Assembly: GCF_001700965.1 (NCBI RefSeq)
Contig: NZ_CP016756.1
Location: forward strand, 1,674,001 to 1,738,000
DNA from: Stenotrophomonas nitritireducens
GTDB taxonomy: Bacteria > Pseudomonadota > Gammaproteobacteria > Xanthomonadales > Xanthomonadaceae
Reading direction: 5' to 3'
DNA: 64,000 nucleotides
This document shows, piece by piece, positions 1-8,456 of this stretch (positions are counted from its first letter, which is position 1; each line of letters starts with the position of its first letter). Made by a program: the position numbers and the translations under genes. Under the pieces are notes generated by a model. It ran no database searches. It was not told the origin of the DNA and saw only the letters and a list, made by a program, of their open reading frames with translations.

Positions 1-454
1 CCGGATCGAAACCCGACATCGGGCCGGCATCCAGCCCCAGCGCGCGCGCGGCCAGGATCAGGTAGGCGCCCTGCAGGCTGCCGTTGCGGAACGCGGCCTC
101 GTGGCGGCCTTCGCGCGGGCCGTCGAACCAGGCCTTGGCGTCGGTGTGCGGGAACAGGTACGGCAGCTTTTCGTGGAAATCCAGATCAAACCCGATGATC
201 GCGGTGACCGGCGCGGCCAGGGTCTTGGCCAGGTTGCCTTCGGACAGCGCCGGCGCCAGCTTCTGCTTGGCTTCGGCCGATTTGACGAACACGAAGCGCG
301 CCGGGCTGGTGTTGGCGGACGTGGGCGCCCACTTCAACAGGTCGTACAGGGCACGCAGCTGGCTGTCCTCGACCGGGCGGTCCTGGAATGCATTGTGGGT
401 GCGGGCCGTGCGGAACAGCTGGTCAAGCGCGGCATCGTTGAAGATGTCGGACAT
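1..454 (-). CDS. Nitroreductase-family protein (malonic semialdehyde reductase RutE/HadB-like), 3' end outside window
   Basis: The reverse strand encodes about 151 residues beginning [20 protein letters not shown] and running off the left edge. The pattern ([36 protein letters not shown]) fits the FMN-dependent nitroreductase fold of the RutE/HadB group, where the Arg and the SANTSP segment contact FMN. Members are usually about 195 residues, so roughly a quarter is missing. RutE reduces malonic semialdehyde to 3-hydroxypropionate in pyrimidine breakdown, but no other rut gene is visible here, so the substrate is unproven. The upstream gene on the other strand diverges from it. Confidence 0.85.
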   Translation of the reverse strand, partial: MSDIFNDAALDQLFRTARTHNAFQDRPVEDSQLRALYDLLKWAPTSANTSPARFVFVKSAEAKQKLAPALSEGNLAKTLAAPVTAIIGFDLDFHEKLPYLFPHTDAKAWFDGPREGRHEAAFRNGSLQGAYLILAARALGLDAGPMSGFDP

Positions 455-585
455 GGAAACTCCGTGATGAATTGGCTACGGTCGTGACATTGTCCCAACA
501 ACCCCCGGACAATGACCCGCCGATCAGAGAGCCCAGTGTAGAGCCCTCTGGCTGTTGCAACACCCAGCCTTATTGAAACGAATTA

Positions 586-1557
586 ATGCCATACGCGAAA
601 CGATCGACGCTCCCCTGGACGATCACCGACGGCCGCGCCGGCAACGTGCGCCAGGCGGTGGCGCTGGCGTCCGCGCTGGGCCTGGGCGGCCAGCAGCGCC
701 TGCAGCTGCAGCCCCAGGCGCCCTGGCGCTGGCTTGCGCCGCGCCTGTTGCCGGGTGCGGCACGCGGGTTTGGTCCGCTGTTCACGCAGCTGGCCTGCAA
801 CCCCCCGGGGCTGGCGATCGGCTGTGGCAGGCAGGCTGCAGGTGCCCTGCGGGTGCTGGGCCAACGCGGGACCCGCACCGTGCAGATCCTCGACCCGCGC
901 ATTGCACCGCGCCACTGGGACCTGCTGGTCGTCCCGGAGCACGACCGCCTCCAGGCGGACAACGTGCTTACCCTGCTGGGCAGCCTCAACCCGGTCAGCG
1001 ATGACTGGCTGGCCTGGGGCCGGGCCGCGTTCTCCAGCTTCGAACAGCTGCCGGGGCCACGCACCGCGCTGCTGGTCGGCGGCCCCACCGATCACGCGCC
1101 TTGGCAGGAAGACGAGATCCAGCCCCTGTTCCAGCAACTGGCCGCGCGCATCCGTGCCGAAGGCGGCAGCGTGCTGGCCACCACCTCGCGGCGCACCCCG
1201 CGCGCGGTCACGGCCGCCCTGCTGCATGCCTTCGACGACGTGCCCGGGGTGATCTGGGCCGATGGCGGCGACGGCTCCAATCCCTATGCCGGGCTGCTGG
1301 GCTGGGCCGATCGTATTGTCTGCACGCCGGATTCGGTCAACCTGCTGTCGGAGGCCTGCGCCACCCGCGTGCCGGTTGGCGTGCTGCTGGGCGGTCGCGC
1401 ACAGGCGCGGATGGCGCACTTCCAGCAGGCCCTGCGCGAACGCGGCCGCCTGCTGGATGGCCTGGCAGCACTGGATGCCGATCCACAGCAGCCGGTTGAA
1501 CCCCTGCGCGAAACCACCCGGATCGCCGCTGAAGTAAAACTGCGCCTGGGTTTGTAA
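586..1557 (+). CDS. ELM1/DUF1022-family protein (predicted GT-B-like, function unknown in bacteria)
   Basis: This 323-residue protein opens with WTITDGRAGNVRQAVALA, the hallmark of the mitochondrial-fission ELM1 family (COG3660), followed by PRTALLVGGPTDHAPW and a C-terminal segment with WADRIVCTPDSVNLLSEAC. These Gly-rich and D-S-V-N-L motifs recall nucleotide-sugar-binding GT-B folds; that functional reading is inference. Plant ELM1 recruits dynamin, but the bacterial role is not established. The ATG at 586 has no good Shine-Dalgarno sequence, so the start is moderately certain. It is a single gene, divergent from the nitroreductase gene and followed by 270 bases in which I see no gene. Confidence 0.8.
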   Translation: MPYAKRSTLPWTITDGRAGNVRQAVALASALGLGGQQRLQLQPQAPWRWLAPRLLPGAARGFGPLFTQLACNPPGLAIGCGRQAAGALRVLGQRGTRTVQILDPRIAPRHWDLLVVPEHDRLQADNVLTLLGSLNPVSDDWLAWGRAAFSSFEQLPGPRTALLVGGPTDHAPWQEDEIQPLFQQLAARIRAEGGSVLATTSRRTPRAVTAALLHAFDDVPGVIWADGGDGSNPYAGLLGWADRIVCTPDSVNLLSEACATRVPVGVLLGGRAQARMAHFQQALRERGRLLDGLAALDADPQQPVEPLRETTRIAAEVKLRLGL

Positions 1558-1827
1558 GCAGGGCCGGCACCGCGCCTGATGGCGGCAGCTGCAGTGGTCA
1601 GGATTCTTGCGGATGGCAGCGCCACCGGGCGCTGCTGCGGCTACACGCGCAGCAGCGGACTCCGCCGCCACACGGAGGCCACGCGGCACACAGGCGAAGC
1701 GGGCGCGAAAGCGCAGGTGAACGCAGCAAGCGCGGGCGCGGCCTCTGCAGCAGCCCGCCGCCGTGCACCATGCGCAGCCCACCAATCGCCTAGAATGGTG
1801 CCTGTTTTTCTGATTGGAGCAGGCCCC

Positions 1828-2313
1828 ATGCCTTCCTTTGACGTCGTATCCGAAGTTGACAAGCACGAGCTGACCAACGCCATCGACCAGGCCAACCGCG
1901 AGCTGTCCACGCGCTTCGATTTCAAGGGTGTGGCTGCGAGTTTCGAGCAGGACGGCGAGAAGCTGATCAAGCTTACCGCGCCCACCGATTTCCAGCTCAA
2001 GCAGATGGCCGACATCCTCAAGCAGCGCCTGGCCGCGCGCAGCATCGATTTCCGCTGCATGGAGTTCGGCGACATCGAGACCAACCTGGGTGGCGCGCGC
2101 CAGCAGGTGACGGTCAAGCAGGGCATCGAGCAGAAGCTGGCCAAGCAGATCGCCGCCAAGATCAAGGAATCCAAGATCAAGGTGGACACCCAGATCAACG
2201 GCGACAAGCTGCGCGTGAACGGCAAGAAGCGTGATGACCTGCAGGAAGTGATGGCGCTGCTGAAGAAGGATGACTTCGAACAGCCGCTGCAGTTCGACAA
2301 CTTCCGCGATTGA
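1828..2313 (+). CDS. yajQ: YajQ-family cyclic di-GMP-binding protein
   Basis: The 161-residue product begins MPSFDVVSEVDKHELTNAID and contains the family signature RFDFKGVAASFEQDGEKL, with the two-domain ferredoxin-like layout and full usual length. YajQ homologues in Xanthomonas bind cyclic di-GMP and act through a LysR-type partner to control virulence genes; this is knowledge of relatives, not seen here. The ATG at 1828 follows GGAGCAGGCCCC, a usable ribosome binding site; the reading frame stays open upstream to 1579 but that extension is low-complexity and lacks family similarity. The gene runs tail-to-tail into the AcoR-like regulator. Confidence 0.95.
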   Translation: MPSFDVVSEVDKHELTNAIDQANRELSTRFDFKGVAASFEQDGEKLIKLTAPTDFQLKQMADILKQRLAARSIDFRCMEFGDIETNLGGARQQVTVKQGIEQKLAKQIAAKIKESKIKVDTQINGDKLRVNGKKRDDLQEVMALLKKDDFEQPLQFDNFRD

Positions 2314-2323
2314 TGCAGCCTGG

Positions 2324-2352
2324 CTGCAGCAGGCTCAACCGGCCTGCTGCAG
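2324..2352. terminator. Hairpin between convergent genes
   Basis: CTGCAGCAGG and CCTGCTGCAG form a perfect 10-bp stem with a 9-base loop, followed by TTT, just after the yajQ stop codon. It overlaps the last codons of the convergent regulator gene. It probably terminates yajQ; the short T run makes this a moderate call. Confidence 0.45.
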
Positions 2353-3441
2353 TTTGCGGTACAGCGTGGTGCGCGAGATGCCAAGTTGGCGCGCCGCCGC
2401 GCTGAGGTTGCCGGCATGCGCCGCGACCGCTTCCCTGACCGCGTGTACGCCCTGCATCCGCAGCGATCCCGTTGCTGTCGCCGCTGCAACCGCAAGCGCG
2501 CGGGTACTGCTACGCGCATGCACCGGCCCACGCAGATACTGCACCTGCACGGCGCTGTCGGCGTGCAGCTGCACCCGATGCACAGGACCGGCCTGCAGCA
2601 GGCGACGGCGCTGGTGCACGCTGGCATTGGCAAACAGGCCTTCCAGCGTCATCAATGGCAATGTGCCGCTGCGCGGCAAGCGCAGGATGCGCCGCGCCAC
2701 GCTGTTGGCGGCGCGCAGCTGGCCGTCCTCGCCCACCGCCAGCACGCCCTGCAGCGGCGTTCCCAGCCAGCGTGCGTCGTGCTGCAGCGCCAACAGATGG
2801 CAGTTGCGCTGCTGCTGGATCAACTGGTTCTCGATGGACAATGCCGCCTGCCGGAAATAACCACGCAGCAGTTCGCTGTCGCGTTCGCCGATGCCGGTGA
2901 TGTCCAGCGCACCCAGCACCTCACCGTCCACGCCGTGCAGCGGCACGCTCAGGCAGTAGACCCGGGAAAATTCGTCGAGGTAGTGTTCGTTGCCACGTAC
3001 CAGTACCGGCGCGTCCTCGGCCAGTGCACAGGATGGCGCGGTGGTGCCGATCTCGATCTCGCGCACCCGCCGCCCGACCTGGATCGGCCGCAATATCGCC
3101 ACGTCGGCCAGGCCATGTTCGCGCTGGGCAATGATCAGGCCCTCGCGGTTGACGCATAGCAGGGTCCAGCGGCGGCCGCCGAAGGCTGCCCACAGATCAT
3201 CCATGTCCTGGCGCACGCATCGCGCCAACAGGCGATCGGCCGGGTCGTCCAGGCGCAGCTGGCGTTGCCCCAACGGCGCATATTCCGGCGCATGCTGCGG
3301 GCGTATGCCGGCCTGCCGCGACCGCTCCCAGGAGCGCAGCAGCGCCGGAGCCAGCAACTGTGCGGGCAGGCGTCCGCCTTCGGCAAAACGTTGCCGCGCG
3401 GCAGCCAGGCGTTGCTGCTGTTGCACGAGCGTGGTGGCCAT
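2335..3441 (-). CDS. AcoR-like transcriptional regulator: GAF sensor plus Fis-type HTH, no AAA+ domain
   Basis: The 368-residue product has an N-terminal segment typical of AcoR-type activators (LAPALLRSWERSRQAGI), a GAF-like region (about residues 60-200, with IGTTAPSCALAEDAPVLVRG and LDITGIG), a PAS-like middle (about 210-300), and a C-terminal Fis-type helix-turn-helix ending LGISRTTLYRKL. The Walker A/GAFTGA AAA+ module of true sigma-54 activators is absent, so it probably acts with sigma-70 polymerase or as a repressor. The start at 3441 is chosen because GGAGG lies six bases before it; the upstream ATG at 3447 abuts GGAGG. It follows the two aryl-alcohol genes on the same strand (92-base gap) and probably senses their substrate. 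Confidence 0.8.
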   Translation of the reverse strand: MATTLVQQQQRLAAARQRFAEGGRLPAQLLAPALLRSWERSRQAGIRPQHAPEYAPLGQRQLRLDDPADRLLARCVRQDMDDLWAAFGGRRWTLLCVNREGLIIAQREHGLADVAILRPIQVGRRVREIEIGTTAPSCALAEDAPVLVRGNEHYLDEFSRVYCLSVPLHGVDGEVLGALDITGIGERDSELLRGYFRQAALSIENQLIQQQRNCHLLALQHDARWLGTPLQGVLAVGEDGQLRAANSVARRILRLPRSGTLPLMTLEGLFANASVHQRRRLLQAGPVHRVQLHADSAVQVQYLRGPVHARSSTRALAVAAATATGSLRMQGVHAVREAVAAHAGNLSAAARQLGISRTTLYRKLQQAG

Positions 3442-3533
3442 GGGCATCCTCCAGACGACTGGCCCCAGCCTACACCGCGCCCGCTGACTGGTTAACCATC
3501 GCGGGCCGGCATGGCCCGCGATGGTTTGTTCCA

Positions 3534-4658
3534 TCAGCCGATCTTGAGAATGGGCTTCAAGGTGATGCCCTTGGTGCTGTCTTCAGCGGCCTGGTTGATC
3601 TGCTCCAGTGGATAGAACTTGACCAGTTTGTCGAACGGGAAGCGGCCTTGCTGGTACAGCTGTACCAGCTGCGGGATGAACACCTTCGGCACACTGTCAC
3701 CTTCGACGATGCCGCGGATGCTGCGTCCGCCCAGCAGCAGGTCGTTGATGTCGAACTCGGCCTTGGTGCCGAGCTTGGGCGCGCCGACCACGCCGATCAC
3801 GCCCAGCCCGGCCAGCGCCGCGATGCCCTGTTCCAGCACCTCCGGCCGGCCAGTCGACTCCAATGCGTACTCGGCGCCACCGCCGGTGATCCCGCGCACC
3901 GCCTCGACCACATCCACCTCGCGGCTGTTGATCACATGGGTGGCGCCCAGTTCGGTGGCCAACGCCAGCCGCGATGGCACCACGTCGATGGCGATGATGG
4001 TGGTGGCGCCGGCCACGCGCGCCGCCATCACCGCGCTCAGGCCCACCGCGCCCGCGCCATAGGATGCAAAGCTGCTGCCAGCGCCGACCTTGAGCGAGTT
4101 GATCACCGCGCCGGCACCGGTCTGGATGCCGCAGCCAAGCGGACCGAGCAATTCGATCGGCGCATCCTCGGGCACCTTGATCGCATTGTTCTCGCGGCTC
4201 AACGCATAGGTGGCGAACGAGGACTGAGCGAAGAAATGATCATGCAATGGATGGCCGTGCGGGTCCTGGATGGCGGTACTGCCGTCCAGTTCACCGCCAC
4301 CGAAATTCAGGCCGTAGAAATCCTTGCAGTACGCGCCGTGGCCGCTGCTACAGGGATTGCAGTAGCCGCAGGCGCCGTAGGTGAGCACCACATGGTCGCC
4401 CACCCGCAGGTCCTTGACCGCCGGGCCCACCGCTTCGATCACACCTGCGCCTTCATGGCCAAGCACCGCCGGCAGCGGCACCGGGTAGTACTGGTCACGC
4501 ACGATCAGGTCGGTATGGCACAGGCCGGTGGCCACCACCCGCACCAGCACCTCGTCATCCTTGGGCCCGCGGATGCGCGCCTGTTCGATGGTGAAGGGTT
4601 TTTCCTTCTCGCGCACCACCGCCACGGTGATGTCGCGCAGTTCTGCAGATGCACTCAT
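3534..4658 (-). CDS. Zinc-dependent aryl-alcohol (benzyl alcohol) dehydrogenase, XylB-like
   Basis: A 374-residue medium-chain dehydrogenase that would oxidise an aromatic alcohol to the aldehyde with NAD+. Catalytic zinc ligands are Cys47 (GLCHTD), His68-Glu69 (GHEGAG) and Cys176 (LGCGIQTG); the structural zinc is held by Cys97, Cys100, Cys103 and Cys111. The nucleotide-binding Rossmann segment is YGAGAVGLSAVMAA followed by Asp in IAIDVVPSR, which favours NAD. Length is normal. It sits 13 bases after the benzaldehyde dehydrogenase stop, so the two are co-transcribed and would carry an aromatic alcohol through to the acid. The exact natural substrate (benzyl, vanillyl or coniferyl alcohol) cannot be told from sequence. 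Confidence 0.88.
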   Translation of the reverse strand: MSASAELRDITVAVVREKEKPFTIEQARIRGPKDDEVLVRVVATGLCHTDLIVRDQYYPVPLPAVLGHEGAGVIEAVGPAVKDLRVGDHVVLTYGACGYCNPCSSGHGAYCKDFYGLNFGGGELDGSTAIQDPHGHPLHDHFFAQSSFATYALSRENNAIKVPEDAPIELLGPLGCGIQTGAGAVINSLKVGAGSSFASYGAGAVGLSAVMAARVAGATTIIAIDVVPSRLALATELGATHVINSREVDVVEAVRGITGGGAEYALESTGRPEVLEQGIAALAGLGVIGVVGAPKLGTKAEFDINDLLLGGRSIRGIVEGDSVPKVFIPQLVQLYQQGRFPFDKLVKFYPLEQINQAAEDSTKGITLKPILKIG

Positions 4659-4671
4659 GGTTTTCTCCTGT

Positions 4672-6135
4672 TCACAGCGGATAGGCGGGGGCTTCGCCCT
4701 TGATGCTCAGCCATTGCCATTGGGTGAATTCCTCGATGTTGGCCGGGCCACCGATGCTGCTGCCATTGCCCGATGCGCCGACACCCCCAAAGGGATTGAT
4801 GACCTCATCGTTCACGGTCTGGTCGTTGATATGAAGAATGCCGGTGTGCAGCTGTTCGCCCAGCTTCAAGGCACGGCCGACGTTGCTGGAGACGATGGCC
4901 ATCGACAAGCCGTACTCGGTGTCGTTGGCCAGGGCGATCGCGTCCGCGTCGCTGTCGAACGGCACCACCACCGCCACCGGCGCGAAGATCTCCTCATGGA
5001 AGGCCGGGTTGCCGGGGCTCACATCGCTGAGCACGGTCGGCTCGAAGAACAGATCCTGATAGGTGCCGCCGGTTTCCAGCGTTGCGCCGGCGGCGGCGGC
5101 CTCGGCAACCACGCGTGCGGCATGGTCACGCTGCTGGGCGTTGATCAGCGGCCCCAGCGCGACATCGGAAACGGCCGGGTCACCGACGGTCAGCGATTGC
5201 GCCTTGGAGATGAGTTTCTCCAGGAAGCGGTCATAGATACCGCGCTGGACCAGCACGCGGCCGGTCGCCATGCAGATCTGACCCTGGTGCAGGTAGACGC
5301 CCCATGTGGTGTTGGCGATGGCAAGATCAATGTCCGCATCGTCGAGCACGATCAGCGCGTTCTTGCCGCCCAGCTCCAGCGACACCTTCTTCAGATGCCG
5401 GCCTGCGGCCTCGCCGACCTTGCGCCCGGCAGCGGTGGAACCGGTGAACTGGATCATCGCGATATTGGGATCGCTGGTCAGCGCCGCGCCCGCGGCACCA
5501 TCACCCGGCAACACATGCAGCACCCCGGCCGGCAGGCCGGCCAGCTCGAACAGGCGGGCAATGACAAAGCCACCACAAACCGCCGTGCGCGGATCAGGCT
5601 TGAGCACCACCGCATTGCCCAGCGCCAGCGCCGGCGCCACCGCGCGCATCGCCAGATACAGGGGGAAATTGAACGGTGAAATCACCCCCACCACACCCAG
5701 CGGGCGGCGCCGTGCAAGATTGAGCCGCCCCGGTACCGACGGCAGCAGTTCACCCACGCTGCGCGAGGGCAGCGCTGCCGCCTCGTGCAGCGCCTTGGTG
5801 CTCACCTTGTTCTCGAAGCCGGCCTTGAGCCGGGTAGAGCCGGATTCGCGCACGATCCAATCGATGATGTCGGCCGCGTATTCATCGGCAAGCTGCGCCG
5901 CACGGCGCAGCACCTGCGCGCGGGTTTCATGGGGCGCGTTGGCCCAGTCGCGTTGTGCCGCGGCCGCAGCGGCAGACGAGCGCGCGATCTGCGCCGGGTC
6001 CGCCATCGCGATGTTGCCCAGCACCTTGCCGGTGGCCGGCTCGATCACCTCGTGGGTGGTGCCACCTGCTTGCCACTGGCCGTCAAACTGCTTGCCCAGC
6101 CACAAATCCGGTGGAAGAAACGCCTGTTTTGCCAT
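4672..6135 (-). CDS. NAD-dependent benzaldehyde dehydrogenase, XylC-like
   Basis: A 487-residue aldehyde dehydrogenase. The catalytic Cys288 lies in YLHQGQICMATGRVLV, the general base Glu254 in VSLELGGKNA, and Asn156 in SPFNFPLY; TGSTAAGR is the cofactor loop. The HQGQICM wording is typical of the benzaldehyde and vanillin dehydrogenase branch. The start at 6135 is supported by AAGGAG seven bases upstream; the frame is open to 6219 but without similarity. It is the first gene of a run with the aryl-alcohol dehydrogenase and the AcoR-like regulator, so the unit looks like an aromatic alcohol/aldehyde oxidation operon. No ring-cleavage genes are in the window. Confidence 0.88.
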   Translation of the reverse strand: MAKQAFLPPDLWLGKQFDGQWQAGGTTHEVIEPATGKVLGNIAMADPAQIARSSAAAAAAQRDWANAPHETRAQVLRRAAQLADEYAADIIDWIVRESGSTRLKAGFENKVSTKALHEAAALPSRSVGELLPSVPGRLNLARRRPLGVVGVISPFNFPLYLAMRAVAPALALGNAVVLKPDPRTAVCGGFVIARLFELAGLPAGVLHVLPGDGAAGAALTSDPNIAMIQFTGSTAAGRKVGEAAGRHLKKVSLELGGKNALIVLDDADIDLAIANTTWGVYLHQGQICMATGRVLVQRGIYDRFLEKLISKAQSLTVGDPAVSDVALGPLINAQQRDHAARVVAEAAAAGATLETGGTYQDLFFEPTVLSDVSPGNPAFHEEIFAPVAVVVPFDSDADAIALANDTEYGLSMAIVSSNVGRALKLGEQLHTGILHINDQTVNDEVINPFGGVGASGNGSSIGGPANIEEFTQWQWLSIKGEAPAYPL

Positions 6136-6356
6136 TGCCGTACTCCTTGCGTGGTCAGTGCCGACATTGAATACCTGCGCCCGGCAGCTGCCTATTAGCC
6201 AACGGCCAGAACGCCGCAAGCCGCTGAAACGATGGGGTTTTCAACAATGCGCCGTGTCCAGTTTGTGGACAGTGAACGTCAGCGCGATGACAGCCGCGCG
6301 GCAGCGGGCCCGGATGCCCTCTACAATCGCCTGCCCTGCCAGCGCGAGCGCCAGCC

Positions 6357-6920
6357 ATGAACGAACACACCGCCACCGATCCCATCGCCGTCACCCGCAA
6401 CTGGGTGGAAAAGGCGGTGATCGGTTTGAACCTGTGCCCGTTCGCAAAGGCGGTGTACGTCAAGCAGCAGGTGCGTTTCGTGCTCAGCGATGCGAGCACG
6501 CCGGAGGCACTGCTGGAGCAGCTGGCCGAAGAACTGGTGTTGTTGCGCGACACCCCGGCCGAGCAGACCGACACCACGTTGATCATCCACCCGCAGGTGC
6601 TGGAGGATTTCCTGGACTACAACGATTTCCTCGAAAACGCCGATGCCGCGGTGGAAGCGCTGGATCTGCAGGGCATCCTGCAGGTGGCCAGCTTTCATCC
6701 GCAGTACCAGTTCGCCGGTGCCGCCGTGGATGACGTGAGCAATTACACCAACCGCTCGCCCTACCCCACCCTGCACCTGCTGCGCGAAGACAGCGTAGAG
6801 CGCGCGGTAGCCGCGTTCCCGGACCCGGACGTGATTGTCGAACGCAATATCGCCACGCTGGACCAGCTGGGCGTGGATGGCTGGCATCGCGTGCTGGCCG
6901 GTGGAGAAGGCAACGCCTGA
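6357..6920 (+). CDS. DUF1415 family protein
   Basis: The 187-residue protein carries the family signature NWVEKAVIGLNLCPFAKAVY near the N-terminus and SNYTNRSPYPTLHLLREDSV near residue 130. It is soluble, acidic and full length, with no signal peptide. DUF1415 is widespread in proteobacteria but has no known function; the conserved LCPFA Cys and the NRSP(Y/F)P segment suggest a small-molecule or metal site (inference). The gene is divergent from the benzaldehyde dehydrogenase gene and followed directly by a SMAG repeat cluster. Confidence 0.85.
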   Translation: MNEHTATDPIAVTRNWVEKAVIGLNLCPFAKAVYVKQQVRFVLSDASTPEALLEQLAEELVLLRDTPAEQTDTTLIIHPQVLEDFLDYNDFLENADAAVEALDLQGILQVASFHPQYQFAGAAVDDVSNYTNRSPYPTLHLLREDSVERAVAAFPDPDVIVERNIATLDQLGVDGWHRVLAGGEGNA

Positions 6921-6930
6921 TTGATGACCT

Positions 6931-7061
6931 GTAGTGCCGAGCCATGCTCGGCATGAGGCTTTACCGGTAACGCCCATGCCGAGCATGGCTCGGCACTACA
7001 GGTGAAGCGCCTGGCTGCGGCATTGCTGGTAATGCCTCTGCCGAGCATGGCTCGGCACTAC
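6931..7061. repeat. SMAG repeat cluster (three hairpins)
   Basis: Three copies of the GTAGTGCCGAGCCATGCTC hairpin lie at 6931-6953 (forward), 6977-6999 (inverted) and 7039-7061 (inverted). The first two make a head-to-head dimer that could fold into one long stem. It sits between convergent genes, the usual place for REP-type sequences, where it may stabilise 3' ends or act as a terminator. Confidence 0.9.
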
Positions 7062-7071
7062 CGGTCAGGCG

Positions 7072-7749
7072 TTACGCTGCGCCTACCGGCAGCCATTGCT
7101 GCAGCAGTTCGCGCACGTCATGCAGCGAGGCGGTGATGTGGTGACCGTAGCCACGCACTTCTTCGTCCGGTTCCAACAGGTCTGGAATCTGGATGGTGGT
7201 CATGCCGGCGGCCAATGCCGCGCGCACGCCGGTGGGTGAGTCTTCCAACGCCAGGCAATGCGCCGGAGCGATGCCCAGCCCGTGCGCGGCATGCAGGTAG
7301 ATGTCCGGCGCCGGCTTGGAATGGGCCACATCGCTGCTGGTGGCAACGAACTGGAAATACGGCAGCAGGCCCGCCGCCGCCAGCTTGCGCTGCGCCAGCG
7401 GTGAGCGCGTGGCGGTGGCAACCGCACGCGGGATGTCGTGCTCGCGCAGCAACTCCAGCAGCTCGATGATGCCCGGCCGCAACGGCACCCCGGCATCGAC
7501 GATGCCCGCGTAACGCGCGTAGGACTCGGCCAGCAGCGCATCGGTGCGCTCCAGCCCCAGCACATCGGCCAGCTTCTGCCGGGTGGTGGCATCGGAGGAA
7601 CCAATCAATGACAGCAACAGGCTGCGCGGCAGGACGTGCCCCTGCAGCTGCGCCACCTGCTCCAGGCAGCCCATCAGCGCGCGCTCGCTGTCCAGCATCA
7701 GGCCGTCCATGTCGAACACAACGGCCTGCGGGCGGACCAGCAATCCCAT
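7072..7749 (-). CDS. HAD-superfamily phosphatase (beta-phosphoglucomutase/GPH-like)
   Basis: The 225-residue product has motif I VVFDMDGLMLDSE (nucleophile Asp13, acid/base Asp15), motif II ATATRS, Lys in motif III HSKPAPDIYLHA and motif IV ALEDSPTGVRAA, with the helical C1 cap between I and II. This is the subfamily that includes phosphoglycolate phosphatase, YcjU-type phosphoglucomutases and small sugar-phosphate phosphatases; the substrate is not predictable. Its ATG overlaps the rsuA stop by one base (TGATG), so it is translationally coupled as the last gene of rsmC-rsuA-HAD. Confidence 0.85.
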   Translation of the reverse strand: MGLLVRPQAVVFDMDGLMLDSERALMGCLEQVAQLQGHVLPRSLLLSLIGSSDATTRQKLADVLGLERTDALLAESYARYAGIVDAGVPLRPGIIELLELLREHDIPRAVATATRSPLAQRKLAAAGLLPYFQFVATSSDVAHSKPAPDIYLHAAHGLGIAPAHCLALEDSPTGVRAALAAGMTTIQIPDLLEPDEEVRGYGHHITASLHDVRELLQQWLPVGAA

Positions 7750-8456
7750 CAGGCGGGCTCTCCAAACAGCACGGCCAGATCGGCGGCATCCAGCTGACGC
7801 CATTGGCCTTCGGCCAGATCGCCCAGGCCCAGCCCGCCAATACGCAAGCGGTGCAGTGCCTGCACGTGGTTGCCCACTGCGGCAAACATGCGCCGCACCT
7901 GGTGGTAACGACCTTCGTGCAGCGTCAAGCGCGCGGCGCGCGGGCCAAGCACCTCGAGCTCCGCCGGCAGCAAGGGCTTGTCGTCCGATTCCAGCAACAG
8001 CGTGCCACTGCCGAACTGCACCGCTTCGCTGCCGCTCAGATCTTCCGCCAGCTGCGCCTCGTAAACCTTGTCCAGCTTCGACTTGGGCGACACGATCCGG
8101 TGCAGCAGCTGGCCGTCATCGGTCATCAGCAACATGCCTGAGGTGTCGCGATCGAGCCGGCCGACGCTGGACAGCACCGGGTCACGGTCGCGGAAACGCG
8201 GCGGCAGCAGCTCATAGATCAGGCGGCCATGGTCCTTGGTGGAACAGGTGTAGCCGGCCGGCTTGTGCAGCATCAGGATCAGGCCCGGCGGCGGGTCCAG
8301 CACTTCGCCATCGATACGGATGTTGGCGTGCTCCACCTTGTCATCGGCATACAGCACCTCGCCCTGCGCATCACTGACGCGGCCTTCGCGAAACAGCTGC
8401 TGCACCTGCTTGCGGCTGCCGTAACCCAGGTTGGCGATGTGCTTGACCAGCTTCAT
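7749..8456 (-). CDS. rsuA: 16S rRNA pseudouridine-516 synthase RsuA
   Basis: The 235-residue protein has an N-terminal S4-like RNA-binding region and the RsuA/RluB catalytic motif SSVGRLDRDTSGMLLMT with the nucleophilic Asp102. The downstream KVYEAQL and EGRYHQVRRMFAAVG segments are the standard RsuA-family motifs II and III, and length fits RsuA rather than the longer RluB. It would isomerise U516 of 16S rRNA. The gene overlaps rsmC by four bases (ATGA) and the HAD gene by one, making a compact rRNA-modification operon. Confidence 0.88.
   Translation of the reverse strand: MKLVKHIANLGYGSRKQVQQLFREGRVSDAQGEVLYADDKVEHANIRIDGEVLDPPPGLILMLHKPAGYTCSTKDHGRLIYELLPPRFRDRDPVLSSVGRLDRDTSGMLLMTDDGQLLHRIVSPKSKLDKVYEAQLAEDLSGSEAVQFGSGTLLLESDDKPLLPAELEVLGPRAARLTLHEGRYHQVRRMFAAVGNHVQALHRLRIGGLGLGDLAEGQWRQLDAADLAVLFGEPA

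Noticed and set aside
1579..1827. N-terminal extension of YajQ
   Set aside because: The open frame continues upstream but the added 83 residues are Ala/Arg-rich without family similarity, and a good ribosome site precedes ATG 1828.
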